DNA from: Brachypterus glaber
Taxonomy: Eukaryota > Arthropoda > Insecta > Coleoptera > Kateretidae
DNA: 64,000 nt
NCBI GenBank assembly: GCA_958510825.1
Contig: OY294050.1
Span: 43,971,249 to 44,035,248 of the forward strand
Direction: 5' to 3'
Shown here: positions 18,592 through 29,795 of the stretch, in pieces
Layout: each line of letters opens with the position of its first letter
How positions within the stretch are numbered: position 1 is the first letter of the stretch
Program-made: the position numbers and the translations under genes
Notes under the pieces: model-generated
Told to the model about the DNA's origin: nothing
The model's database searches: none
What the model saw: only the letters and a program-made list of their open reading frames with translations

Positions 18592-18720
18592 GTATTACAT
18601 AACTAGTGTGGAAAGTGACATATTTCAAGCGAGTGGGAAGGTTTACGAACGAGCCGTCAGGCGAGTGAGGAAACCCCACGAGTGTATGAAATACACTTTC
18701 CAACGAGTTATGTACACTAT
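18592..18720. repeat. palindromic repeat
   Basis: Inverted arms share ACATAACT.GT.GGAAAGTG and CGAGTGGGAAGGTTT / AAACCCCACGAGTG. The right side is followed by TTTTTCCTACGATCC, the same motif that ends the surrounding foldback arms. Confidence 0.55.
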
Positions 18721-19440
18721 TTTTCCTACGATCCCGAAAAAATATGAAGTTTCTTATTTTCAAATTTTCTAATTTTTATTAATTTTTAAGAAAGACAAAG
18801 CACAAAATAATTATAAATAGCATACAAATTTATATATGTAGGTATGTCAAACAGGAAATATGATTTTCATTTAGCTTTAGTTTTCTTGGTTTTATATTTA
18901 ATACAATACATAGCTGTTTAATGGGTTGCCTATTCGTAAATAAATGCAAACTTGAGTTTGTTTAATAAATTAGATTTCTGTGGTTATGCTATACAGTAAA
19001 ATTGTACTGTTTTACATTTTGTAAGAAAAATACTGTGTATTTTGATGTTTTTTGTGTAATGTAAAGTAACTAAATAAAAAATTAAGTAATTTTTATAAGA
19101 TCTAAATTATCTAGACTAGACAGTAATGGTCAAAATAGTAACGTTATAACTATAGTTTCTATTTTTGACATGAAAAACAGAAAAATTTGGATTAAAACAC
19201 TTAAAGATATAAAAAGCTGCGGTGAAACGTGGTTTATAAAACAAAATGAATAAAATTCATAGAATCTACGAGGTAAATATCTAAATAAAATTAGGCAAAC
19301 CTCCATACATAAATATCACACGAGTGTGATATAAAAATATCAAACTAGTGCGATATGAGGCGTTTTCTAAAGAACAAAAGAGTGTGCTAAATGTAATTTT
19401 CATAGAGGATCGTAGGAAAAATATTTTTTGGAGTTTGTAT

Positions 19441-19538
19441 TCAAAATTAATGGAGAGCCCCTTGCACAAGCATCTGCTTATTTGGGGCTCTCAATGAGAC
19501 TGTATATTGTTCAAATAAATCAATAATAATAATAATTA
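19441..19538 (+). mobile_element. LINE 3' end fragment
   Basis: CAAAATTAATGGAGAGCCCC, then a complementary GGGGCTCTC, AATAAA and an (ATA)n tail. Same family as 1601-1696. Only the 3' end is present. Confidence 0.6.
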
Positions 19539-19648
19539 CATTTAAAATAATTATAATTTATTATTTTATTAAAATCACCATAAGCCGTATATTAACATCT
19601 TTTACGATAGCCGTAGGTTATAATTATTATTAATATCATACATCATAT

Positions 19649-19917
19649 TGGTAGACTGACAGTTTCGGGCTGCTGGCCCTGTTTAGTACCAAGAGTCTTC
19701 TCTTTGGATGCTGATTAAGAAAACAGTCCCTGACCTTACTCGCAAAAGAAGTAATGTCATCAGATTGTTGTATACTTGTGCGCCATCTATTGCTAGATGT
19801 AGACAACTAATTATACTTCTCCTAGTCTGGAGACTTTGAATGGTAACAAGTAAGGTTAAGAACTGTTTTCTTAATCAGCGTGCAGAGATGACTCTTGGTA
19901 CTGTCAGTCTACTAATA
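19649..19917. mobile_element. palindromic MITE (TAGACTGACAGT ends)
   Basis: Inverted ends GGTAGACTGACAGT / GTACTGTCAGTCTAC, with a longer internal inverted pair (GATTAAGAAAACAGT.CCTGACCTTACT and its complement). Flanked by ATAT-like sequence on both sides. A partial copy in the opposite orientation lies at 20060-20255. Confidence 0.6.
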
Positions 19918-20059
19918 TCACTTTATACGATGATTAGAAAATAGATTGATGGAATAATAAATTAATATTTTTATAATTTTGTTTAAAATTAAAAATTGAT
20001 GTTCTTATAAATTCTACGTCTAACCACACGTTAGTGGTATTATGTGCTTGAGACACACA

Positions 20060-20255
20060 AGTCTTCAACTTGCTACCATTCAAAGTCTCCAGACTAGGAG
20101 AAGTATGAGTAATTGTCTACATCTAGCAATAGATGGCGCACGAGTATACATCAATCTGATGACTTTACTTCTATTACGAGTAAAGTCAGGGACTTTTTTC
20201 TTAATCATCGTGCAGAGATTACTTTTGGTACTGAAGAGGACCAGCAGCCCGAATT
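20060..20255. repeat. partial inverted copy of the 19649-19917 element
   Basis: Shares TACCATTCAAAGTCTCCAGA, AATAGATGGCGCAC and TCATCGTGCAGAGA with the element upstream, in reverse orientation. The open frames across it are not supported as genes. Confidence 0.6.
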
Positions 20256-20422
20256 TTTTATGTATTTTTACTCAAGGAATCCATATTTTTTACAAAAAAT
20301 AAAAAAAAATCACATAAAAAAGTTTGGGGCGAAGATGTGTTAGACCTAATACATTTTCTGTCTAGAGAGGCCTCTGAATAGATTTAAAAAAAAAATAACA
20401 TAAACTAAATGCCCTTATTAAT

Positions 20423-20707
20423 GGGAGGATTGGTGTAGTGGTCTACCGCGTCTGTACATGATAAGTCTACTAGCCAACTAGCGTGAGTTCGATTCTCACT
20501 GGCGCCGATTTGTCTTTTCAGTTAATTATTAACTGAAATTTGGCGAAGGCGTAAGTGAAGCGGACACTCCCTATAAAAACTGGTTCGAAAGTCAGTATAA
20601 GCTGGTGGTTCCCTCTACTACTAGCCCACACAAGTCCTGGACATAGGGGATGCTTAGTAATTAAGTAGAATAGTACGAGGTTAAACAAACATTTAATGTA
20701 ATGTAAT
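20423..20707 (+). mobile_element. tRNA-derived SINE, copy 1 (~285 bp)
   Basis: Head GGGAGGATTGGTGTAGTGGT carries an A-box-like motif, and GAGTTCGATTCTC is a B box of the RNA polymerase III promoter. A conserved body follows (GGCGCCGATTTG, TTTGGCGAAGGCGTAAGTGA, CTACTACTAGCCCACACAAG, TCCTGGAC) and a tail of TGTAA repeats. Three further copies are at 29394-29648, 36771-37056 and 39632-39874. Such SINEs depend on a LINE partner. I do not know a published name for it. Confidence 0.85.
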
Positions 20708-21466
20708 ACTAGAATAGATGCAAAACCTTGTCGCTCTAGCTCAAAGGGTACCAGAGTTAATAATTAAAAAGCTTATTTTTAGTACAGTTTTAAAGGGTCT
20801 TAACTCTGTTAGGGATCTTAGGTACTAAATAATGCGAAGCATTACATTTCTTCAGGGCTTGTTTCAAAACAAAGCAATAAAATCCGAAAGGTGGCAGTTG
20901 CTGGGAGTCTAAAAGAGAAGCCGAAAATATTGTTTTTGCTTTATAGAATCGGGAGATTTGTGTGTGTAATATTAAAAACATAATACAAAATAGAATATAA
21001 AACAAACATTTATTAAGATCATTGCAAAAACTTTGTAAAGCTATAAAAGAAAATATTAATAAAAATGTTTGTACTAAATCAGAACTTCTGATTCAGAAGA
21101 CATTTAAAATGCCCTTATAAGTTATAACTAAACGTGTTTAGATCAAACCATATTTATTTTGTTTTTTGTAAGGTGTCTTCATTTTTAATTAATTGTCACA
21201 TTTTTTACAAAGCTTTAAATCTGAAATAACACTATGTGACAAAAAAATATTATTTTGTATTAAACGCAATTTTAAGGTTACTTAAACATTCCTTACGATT
21301 TTTTTAACAAAAATATTGGTCCAAATTTGATAATTTCGTTGAAAGAGCATATATACATATTTATTGGTGTTTCAAAAATAATTCTATATACAAGACAAGT
21401 GGTAGTTTATACAAAAATATAAAGTCTAAAAATACATCAAAGGTAAAAAAGTAAAAAAAAAAAACG
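20708..21466. other. AT-rich intergenic, no gene recognised
   Basis: No coding signal or repeat partner was found beyond short A/T runs. Confidence 0.4.
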
Positions 21467-21700
21467 GCCTGTGGAGTAGGACGCAGTACGTTCGCTTTGT
21501 AACACCGAGGTCGCGGGTTCCAATCGTGCTTGGGGCATGGATGTGTAGTAGTGTCTTTAAAATTGCTATTATTTAGTGCTTTAAAAACTACTTATAAATA
21601 GGCTATAACGGATACGGTTAAATGCCGGGGTGTAACTAAAAGGTTTTAGTCCAAACTTACCACCGAAAGGCTGCGAACAACTAACTACTGGTAACCTATT
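21467..21700 (+). mobile_element. second tRNA-derived SINE type (single copy here)
   Basis: Begins GGCCTGTGGAGTAGGACGCA (A-box region), followed about 50 nt later by a B-box-like CGGGTTCCAATCG. A non-tRNA body with AAATGCCGGGGTGTAACTAA and CCACCGAAAGGCTGCGAAC precedes a poor tail. The spacing of the two boxes suits a polymerase III promoter. No clean cloverleaf with a paired acceptor stem was found, so it is not called a tRNA gene. Confidence 0.45.
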
Positions 21701-22805
21701 AAAAAAATTTTTTTCGACACAATTTTATAACATAGAAAAAAAAATGAAAACCGTTGCTTTTGGTACTTTTTTGTATTTTTTTTTTTGTAATTTGGTCCAG
21801 AATGTATATTTTTAAACGAAAAAGGAGGGTATCGCATTTTGGGCTAAATCGCCTGCAACGATAAGACTTTACATGCTTATAGATACATAAAAAATAAATA
21901 CTTAGCCAAAATTTCAGCCCTTTTTACATCCCGGAACATACTTTAATTAATTATTTTAACTAAGAATTTTGACATATGTCAATGTACGAGTTGGCAACAT
22001 TGCACGAAACTTCAAGTGTCAAATGTCATCTCGCCAAAATAAAAATAACTTTGCACTACTACAGTGGGGCCAAAGTGGGTCTGTGTTGTGTTCACTGCTC
22101 TTGACTATAATATTAAAATATTTGGTTGTGTTTTATTAGTTTTCATGGATTTAATATACTGTAATTCAATGTGTAATTAGGCTGGACTTATGTGACTAGT
22201 TTCTTAAGTTTCAGTACGATTATGGAGTTATTTTTGAGGTATTTATACTATAATAACATTGTAAGCAAACCATTAGCTTCAACGATAACCCAAAGCATCT
22301 AGTTCCATGGGACAGTGTTACCCAAGACAAGTAATTTAATCTGGCTTTCAACATGTTAAATTAGTTTATTTCCATGATATGATTTAAAACTAGATTATGA
22401 AAAAGTTACACATAGACTTTTAACTTATAATATTAATTAAATATATTTATTTAAAAATAAATATATTTAATATTGAACAGTGGTTTTATTATACATTCTA
22501 TCTAAACGTATTTATGTTGGTTTTGTAAATAAACAAAAAATATTGCTTTTTTTCAGTATGATAGTCACATTTAGCGCAAGAATAATGCGATGCTGTCGGG
22601 TTTACGATATCAAATAATTCCTTAGTTTTTATTATTTTTTTTTTCATTTTGTTCTTTATTAACAAATAACACAGTTTTTTATCATTTCTTTTCATCATTT
22701 TGCACTTTTTTAAACAAAAACATATTTTTCTTATCTAGCCCAAAACTCCTATTTAAAACGATACCCTTCTTTGTTAAAGTGTACTTTTGTTTGTTTCTAG
22801 ACATA
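21701..22805. other. AT-rich intergenic
   Basis: The only local structure is a perfect ~50-bp AT palindrome at about 22428-22477 (TTAAATATATTTATTTAAAA). No gene was recognised. Confidence 0.4.
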
Positions 22806-23536
22806 CAGGGTGATCCATAACTGGCATGCCAAAATTTAAGAGGTGATTCTAGATCCAAAAATATAAAAAAAGTTCCTATAAAGGTTGGTCCGGAAATGAG
22901 CCCTAAGGGATCTAGGGCCCTTTAAAATTGTAATAAAAATAAGGTTTTTAATTAATAACTCGGGTACCGTTTAAGCTAGAGCGGCGAGCTTTTGCATGTA
23001 TACTAGTATTAATAAGGGCAATAAGTTTATGTTAATTTATTTTTTTAATTTATCCAGAGGCGTGCCCAGACGGACAAAATATATGAGGCTTAAAACATTT
23101 TTGCCCCAAACTTTTCTATGTGTATGTTTTTTGGATTTGTTGTAAAAAATATAGATTTTTAGAGTAAAAATACATATAAAATATCATATAGTGTAACACT
23201 GTAGGAGCAAGCGTTATCAAAAAAAATGCAATTAAGAGGAAGTAACATTTTGTGCCACCAAAAACGTTACTTTTTAAAAGGCTATTACTCCTTTAATATT
23301 AAATTTAGGTGTTTTGGTGTATAATACTTTTTTGCTCAGTTTTAAATGAAGAATCACCCTGCAGCATTAAAATTTTATTGGTGCTTTTTTTTGTTCCCCA
23401 TTCAATACGTCATCTTCGAAGGGCCGTAGCTCCCTTAGGGCTCATTTCCGGACCAACCTTTATAGAAACTTTTTTTCATATTTTTGGATGTAGAATCACC
23501 TCTTAAATTTCGGTACGCGAGTTCTGGAACAGGCTG
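22806..23536. mobile_element. CAGGGTG-group TA-flanked element (mariner-type MITE)
   Basis: Flanked by TA (22804-22805, 23537-23538). Inverted ends CAGGGTGATCCATAACTGGC and the complement of CAGCCTGTTCCAGAACTCGC. Inverted similarity of ~105 bp includes AAATTTAAGAGGTGATTCTA and TTGGTCCGGAAATGAGCCCT. Shares one terminus with the transposase-bearing element at 15695-16967, its likely autonomous relative. Non-coding. Confidence 0.8.
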
Positions 23537-23859
23537 TATATAACGAACATTATATTTTTCAAATCGTCGCGATTGGACCCATAGGAGCCTAAAAAATATA
23601 AAAAAATCAAAACGGAAACACGAAAAAAAATCATTATTTTTTTTAAGTAAAAAAAATATGGCTTCCGCCCTGCACAGAATGGAAAAAATCAAGTTACTCT
23701 TTTGGATGTCTAGAACAAATTAGAAAAAAAAATCGCGCTATTACAAAAATTTTCCTTATTCATAAAAATTTCCGGTTATATGACTCCACTATTATATCAA
23801 ATAAATATTTACTATAAAAATCGAGAAAGTAAGGTTAGAATGCAATAAAAAATGTCAAA

Positions 23860-25008
23860 GAACCTGGCACACATATAGGGAGGTTCCTGGGCCTCAGTCA
23901 AACTGCTTCAAATTTTGATATTTTGTAATTTCGGTGGTAAACATTAAATTAGGAATATTGCAGTCAAATTAAATGACCAGTTTCGGAGAAAAACGCTTTT
24001 AAAAATCTAATTTTATGACAGATTTTTTGACGTTTATTAAGGTTATTTTTTACTTTCGTAAATATTAACTTAATTAGCCGTTTTAAGTTTATTATACTCT
24101 ATTAATTAAAGAACAGGCAAGATAAATATTACATAAAAGGCTTTATTATCATTTACTTACATGTGGTTCTATAAAAATTTTAAAACTTTGTGAAACTTCC
24201 ACATGCTGGCATTTTCCACGTGTTTGCTAATTATCTGCATATTTTCTGTTAGATTTTTGCTTGATTATGTTGAAACATGGTTTGGTACATCGAAAAATAT
24301 TTTATAATTATATATTTTAGATTTTCTTGATATATTTTTTCAAAACAATATCTGATGGTTGACAAATCTCTCATGATATTTTCATATGCAAAACATATTA
24401 TTGAGATTGCCTAGCAACAACTTAATTTATTAGTGAACCATTTATAGTAATATTTATTAAAAGTTGTTGCTAGGCAATCTCAATAATATATTTTACCTGA
24501 AAATATGATGACAGATTTTTGGAAAAATATTTCAAGAAAATCTAAAATATATAATTATAAAATATTTGTCAATGTACCAAACCATGTTTCAACATAGTCA
24601 AGCAAAAATCCAACAGAAAATATGCAGATAATTAGCAAACACGTGGAAAATGCCAGCATGTGGAAGTTCCACAAAGTTTTAAAAATTTTATAGAACCACA
24701 TGTAAGTAAATGATAATAAAAAAATTTATGTAATATTTATCTTGCCTGTTCTTTAATTAATAGAGTATAATAAACTTAAAACGGCTAATTAAGTTAATTA
24801 CATAATTTACATAAGTAAAAAAAAACCTTAATATACGTCAAAAAATCTGTCATAAAATTAGATTTTTAAAAGCGTTTTTATCCGAAACTGGTCATTTAAT
24901 TTGGCTGCAATTTTCCTAATTTAATGTTAATCCCCGAAATTACAAAATATCAAAATTTGAGGCAGTTTGACTGAGGCCCAGGAACCCCCCTATGTGTGTG
25001 CCAGGTTC
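23860..25008. mobile_element. 1.15-kb near-perfect palindrome (GAACCTGGCAC ends)
   Basis: Arms of about 550 bp run from GAACCTGGCACACATATAGG on the left to its complement at 25008. They share GGCCTCAGTCAAACTG, TAATTAAGTTAAT and TAAAGAACAGGCAAGATAAA, and turn near 24440 inside GTTGCTAGGCAATCTCAATA. Flanked by A-rich/T-rich sequence with no clear target duplication. Non-coding. Confidence 0.75.
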
Positions 25009-26158
25009 TTTTAAATAAGAGAATTTCAGTAAAACTTAAAATCCCAACCAACAGTAACAAAAGCATTAATAATGTAAAATTATTATTTAAAATTGAATTA
25101 TAAAGTATAAAATTATTAAAAATCGCACATAATTCATTAATAAAATGTAAAAAAAAAACTCTAAAGAATTTTTTCCTACGATTTTTCAAGAATGTATTCA
25201 TAAAAAAAAACGAATGTTTTTTTTTTTTTATACGACTGCTTTAGAATATAAGCAAATACACACACGTTTCAAACACAGAATGAATACATTCTAGCTCTAG
25301 ATACGGTATGAATATTCCGTATCAAGTGTTAGAATGAGCACATGTAGTGCCATCTCTTGTTTATAAAAGTAAAGAAAACTGTAGCAAATTTAGCAAAAAT
25401 ATATATATATTTTACCATGAGATATTGAATAATTTAATGCAATTTAAAGTTTTGCGTTAAAATTACATGAAGTTTATTAGTTTTTCTTAATATTTGACCA
25501 GTTTTTTATCAATTTAGTTTAAAAAATTAAAACTGCTCTATCTATTGTTAAATATTTAAACCTGATATCTGTCACAACAATCTGACATAACCTTCAATTT
25601 TTGCATAATAATTTGTAAATATGTGCTAAAATTAAATATAAATCTTTTTTAAATATTGATTTGATAAAATTATTAAATAACATTAATTGCTTTGTTTAAA
25701 AATATGTGTTTTGTTGCATTTACAATATCGAGTCACAAAAAACATTGTTTTTAACCTTGTCCGCAGTTTAAAGCCATACATTGTTTCATATTTGCAGTCG
25801 AAGAAAAAGTACAGTCTACAACACGTATAGAATAGTCATTCCGCACTCGCAGGACCGTCATACTCTCCTGCCAGCTCGTATGACAAACCTTCCGCTCGCG
25901 CGAAATATTGTCTATTCCATACTAGTTATAGAATATACTATTCTAGCCATTAAAAATAATAGAGGATAGCTGCTTGTTATTCAACATCACAAAGCCCCCT
26001 ACTGTCAATCAATCAGGATTAACAGAAAGTTTTACTATTATTTCGCAAATATCTTTCACTTTTAAAAAAATATTTAATTTAAAATAAAAATCTACCGAAG
26101 TCTAAGCCTAGAGTTTATATTTTAAAATTTAAAAAGCTTTCTACCTGTCTTAAATATA
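25009..26158. other. AT-rich intergenic with weak inverted motifs
   Basis: Contains local inverted sequence around 25300-25330 (ACGGTATGAATATTCCGTAT) and 25800-25960 (TAGAATAGTCATTCC / GGAATA..TTCTA), possibly remnants of small elements. No gene recognised. Confidence 0.35.
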
Positions 26159-26867
26159 CAGTGCGGTCCAAAAGTCACCCTCCCCCTTTTAACTTTTGAA
26201 CGAGTTGAGATATCGACTTCAAATTTAGAACTCTTAAATAAGACAACTTAATCTATCTTTTAGCATATATTTGATATTTTCAGCTCTTAAAATGTGGGCA
26301 GGGGGGCATGAGGGGACATTTTTTTAAATGGAAAGGGGGGACGTGTGATACATCATTTTAAAGCTTATAAAATTCTCTATTTAAACTAACATTTTTAAAT
26401 TTTTTAAAAATGTTTTTTAAGGTTTTGATTTTTCATTTTTTTGTGCTAAAAGATTCGATTTTTTAAGTTTTTTTTTATAATTTTTTATTTATGTCAACTA
26501 AAATTAGTTTAAAAGTATAGTTAACATTTTTTAATGATGACAAAATTATTTGTTTTTTTTTAGAGGAATTTTGACATTAATACCCATTTTCAACCCCATT
26601 TTAAACCCATTTTTTTTTTTAATTTAAAAATATGGAGTTAAATGGAGAATTTTATAAGCTTTAAAATGATGTATTACACGACCCCCCTTTATATTTAAAA
26701 AAATGTTCCCCCTTGCCTCCCTGCCCACATTTTAAGAGCTGAAAGTATTAAACATATGCTAAAAGATAGTTTAAGTTGTCTTATTTAAAAGTCCAAATTT
26801 GAAGTCGATATCTCAACTGGTTCAAAAGTTAATAGGGGGGGGGGGGGGTGACATTTGGACCGCTCTG
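26159..26867. mobile_element. palindromic MITE, CAGTGCGGTCC family, copy 1
   Basis: Begins CAGTGCGGTCCAAAAGTCAC after TA and ends GGTGACATTTGGACCGCTCTG before TG, a decayed TA. The arms share AACTTTTGAACGAGTTGAGA, GATATCGACTTCAAATTT and CATTTTAAGAGCTGAAA. Copy 2 is at 41426-42106. Non-coding. Confidence 0.8.
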
Positions 26868-27182
26868 TGTGCGAACTGATACTATAGTGAACGAGAAATT
26901 AATTATATACTTTAAAAAATATTAATTTTCGGTTTCGGTTGTTTTTAAATTTATATATTTAAAAAAAAACATTTACAAAAAAAATATAGTATTACACAAG
27001 TTTTATTTAAACAATTAGTACATTTTTTAAATTAAGTCTGGTAGTTGTTAATTACTTAATAGTTATTTATTTACCAAGGACGTTAAGTAGGCGAAAACTA
27101 ACCCTCGGGCCACAGGTCCTCGGGCTAGTTGCTTTCGCCTTCCGGGCATTATAGTCTAGTAACGCCTGTGGTGCATACAAGA
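26868..27182. other. intergenic, small hairpins
   Basis: AT-rich, with a GC-richer inverted stretch near 27085-27150 (GGCGAAAACTAACCCTCGGGC / CTCGGGCTAGTTGCTTTCGCC). A similar CCCTCGGGCC core is in the element at 43245-43364. Confidence 0.4.
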
Positions 27183-27581
27183 CTTTATTTTTCATCAATT
27201 TTAACATAAAAAGAACTGAATTCCTGCATTTTTTGAACTACAGGGTGTTCCGTGAAGAAAGGGAAATATTTAAAGAATATGTTGTATAGGTCAAAATAAG
27301 AAAAAAAGTTCCCATAAACATATGTCCACAAACGGCTCATTAGGGAGCTGCGCCCCTTCAAATGGGGTACCAAAAATTTAATTTTATTTTTCATCAATTT
27401 TAACATAAAAAGAACTGAATTCCTGCTTTTTTTGAACTACAGGGTGTTCCGTGAAGAAAGGGAAATATTTAAAGAATATGTTGTATAGGTCAAAATAAGA
27501 AAAAAAGTTCCCATAAACATATGTCCACAAACGGCTCATTAGGGAGCTGCGCCCCTTCAAATGGGGTATCAAAAATTTAAT
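27183..27581. repeat. 199-bp tandem duplication covering element flank plus left terminus
   Basis: Two nearly identical units (starting about 27183 and 27382) each contain ~58 bp of flank (TTTCATCAATTTTAACATAA), a TA, and the first ~140 bp of a CAGGGTGTTCCGTGAAGAAA element. The duplicated flank shows that duplication came after insertion. The twin open frames here are products of the duplication, not genes. Confidence 0.8.
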
Positions 27582-28589
27582 TTTTAATTAATAACTTAGG
27601 AACCCTTTGTGTTATAGCAACAAGGTTTTGCATGTGATCTATTCTTAATAAGGCCTATTAGCCAATGGTATTTGCATGTAGTCACTTAAACCAGGGGCGT
27701 GCGACAAGAGGGGTCTAATCACTTTTTGGCCCCAAACTTTTTTCTGTTAAAGTTTTTTGTGGGTTTATTATTGGAATAGTATTCTTTAGGTAAAAACACA
27801 TTAAAAAGGTACTCTTGTTAAAATACTTTAGGATTAACCGTTTTCGAGAAAAATATAATTAAAGGCAAAATTACAAGTTTCAAGAACCAAAAATTAAACA
27901 CCAAATTGTTGAAAACCAAACTTTCAATGGTGTAGGTTAACTGTACACCAAAAACTAAGAAAAAAAGTTTGTATACAGGTAATTCCAAAAATCAATGCTG
28001 AGGGAGTTATGGTCTCCAAAAGTTTTGAAGGGTGATGGTACCTTTAAAATCGATTTTTGAACCTACAAGTATCAAACTTTTTTTCTTAGATTTTGATGTA
28101 GAATCACACTGCAAAATTAAAATTCTGGTTTTTAACATTTTAGTTTTAATTTTTGGTTCTAGAAAGGTGTAAGTTTGCCTTTAATTGTATTTTTTTCGAA
28201 AACAGTCAATCCTATGGTATTACAACAAAAGTACCTTTTTTATGTGTTTTTACCTTGGTTATAATATTCTAAAAATAAACCCACAAAAAAGTTGAGCAGA
28301 AGAAGTTTTGTCAAAACAGTGATAAGACCCCCCATTACGGACGCCCCTGGTTAAAGTAACTACATGCAAATACCATTGGCTGATAGGCTTTATAAAGCAT
28401 AGATCACGTGCTAAACCTCGATGCTTTAACTCAAAGGGTTCCGAAGTTATTAATAAAAAATCGAAATTTTGGGACCCCTTTGAAGGGGCGTAGTTTCCTT
28501 ACGAGTCGTTTGTTTATAAGAACTTTTTTCTTATTTTGACCTCTAGAATACATCCTTAAAATATTTCCCTTTCCTCACGAAACACCCTG
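27440..28589. mobile_element. CAGGGTG-group element, 1.15 kb
   Basis: TA-flanked (27438-27439, 28590-28591). Inverted ends CAGGGTGTTCCGTGAAGAAA and TTTCCTCACGAAACACCCTG. The long inner arms share TTAATTAATAACTTAGGAAC, GGGGCGTGCG and AACCAAAATT-type motifs found in every member of this group (29210, 46677, 52092, 54775). Non-coding. Confidence 0.8.
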
Positions 28590-28741
28590 TATTTTGGCCA
28601 ATTTTTAGTATTTGGTGAGTTTTGATCGGTTGTCATAGAATAAGTTTAACGGTTGCTATGGGTTGTTTATTTAAAGCGTCCTTTACTTATAATGAACGAA
28701 AATTCCACAAAATATTTTAAAAAAATGCTGACAAATCTAAG

Positions 28742-29200
28742 GAAAACTTATCACCGGCAGGTTTAAAGCCCTGTATGATGAGGAGTATAAAAATTTTCTT
28801 CAATGGAAAGTAAAAAACCAAATTAACGTGATTACTGAAACAGTAATGAAGGCTTACTTTCTTTTTGCGCATTGGTAATAACAATTTTAATTATTTTTAA
28901 TTTATTTTATTTTTAGTCGGAAAAATATACCCCAAATATTCCTAGGTGAAGTCTGATATATCGTAAAGGAAAATATTAATATTTCAACATGTCAATTAAA
29001 AGCATTTTAAAAGTTAAATCAAAGGGATATGATCCTGTAAAGTAAAAGTTTTGGAAGATGAACAAGTTTTAACTCTTATCAGAAAGGCGCCCAATGATAC
29101 TTTCGTGCTGCCTAAAGTGATACTTGTAATGGATCTTTGGACTTTGGCAGCCTAAGACGGGATGAGATTGTACATTTAACATAGGAAAAACGGAATAATA
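28742..29200 (+). pseudogene. decayed Crypton-like tyrosine recombinase gene fragment
   Basis: Three frames together read a protein with YDEEYKNFLQWKVKNQINVI and TETVMKAYF. After a likely 42-bp intron (GTAATA at 28875 to TTTTAG at 28916) come SEKYTPN, KSKGYDP and KVLEDEQVLTLIRKAPND, followed by FGSLRRDEIVHL, the first catalytic-Arg region of a phage-integrase fold. The order matches intron-bearing Crypton-type recombinase genes common in insect genomes. At least two frameshifts and two stops break it, and the downstream H-x-x-R...Tyr half is cut off by the element that starts about 29210. Assignment is from remembered family motifs. Confidence 0.5.
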
Positions 29201-29393
29201 ACAATAAAATTTTTGAATGTAAACTAACCTTAAAAAGGCCCATCTTCGTATGCTATCTTCATGTACTTATTTTAAACAGGGGTGTGCGAAACTGGGGGGC
29301 TTATTAGTTTTTTTTCCACTCTTTTTTCACTGTAACTTTTTTGAATATGATTCCTCAGGTCAAAATACATAAAAAAGGTACTCTTGTTTTAAT

Positions 29394-29648
29394 GGGGAGA
29401 TTTAGCTCAGCGGTCAATGGTATCGATATAGCCTGACACTGATCTAATGATCGTGAGTTCAAACCTCACTGGCGCCGATTGCCTTTTTCAGTTAATTAAT
29501 AATTGAAATTTGGCGAAGGCGTACTCCCTAGATATATTGGTTCGAAAGTAAATTAAAGCCGGTGGTTCCCTCTACTACTAGCCCACACAAGTCCTGGACT
29601 TAGGGGATGCTTAATTAAGTAGAATAGTACGAGGTTAAAAACAAACAT
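29394..29648 (+). mobile_element. tRNA-derived SINE, copy 2 (nested)
   Basis: Head GGGGAGATTTAGCTCAGCGG has a better A box than copy 1, with GAGTTCAAACCTC as B box. The body matches copy 1 (GGCGCCGATTGCC, TTTGGCGAAGGCGTA, CTACTACTAGCCCACACAAG). The tail is short. Confidence 0.85.
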
Positions 29649-29670
29649 AATACTGTAGGATTAACCGTAT

Positions 29671-29795
29671 ATTAAAGCACTTATTTCATAACACATTTTT
29701 AGCGCACTAGTACTTTAGAGAACTCGCCGCAAGCCCTTGTTTTCTAAACTTGTACTCGTGCGCTAAAAACGTATGTTATGAAACTAGAACTTTAA
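29671..29795. mobile_element. ~125-bp palindromic MITE, TTTCATAACA family
   Basis: ATTAAAGCACTTATTTCATA... and its complement ending ...TATGAAACTAGAACTTTAAT. The loop contains CTCGCCGCAAGC. Related to the longer repeats at 10136, 36221 and 63365. Confidence 0.7.

Larger units (their letters stand above)
17122..19425. mobile_element. foldback element with arms 17122-17284 and 19270-19425, containing nested insertions
   Basis: The arms are inverted copies sharing CCTACGATCCTCTATAAAAA, AGCACACTCTTTTGTTCTTTAG and AATATCTAAA. The interior is occupied by other small elements (17291-17569, 17643-17960, 18592-18720). No coding part was seen in the arms. Termini and target duplication could not be fixed. 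Confidence 0.55.

Noticed and set aside
27185..27572. Two near-identical small proteins (73 and 62 codons)
   Set aside because: Both come from the 199-bp tandem duplication of a non-coding element end.
29394..29480. Functional tRNA gene
   Set aside because: A and B boxes are present, but the sequence is the head of a SINE with shared body and tail in four copies. No proper acceptor stem was found.
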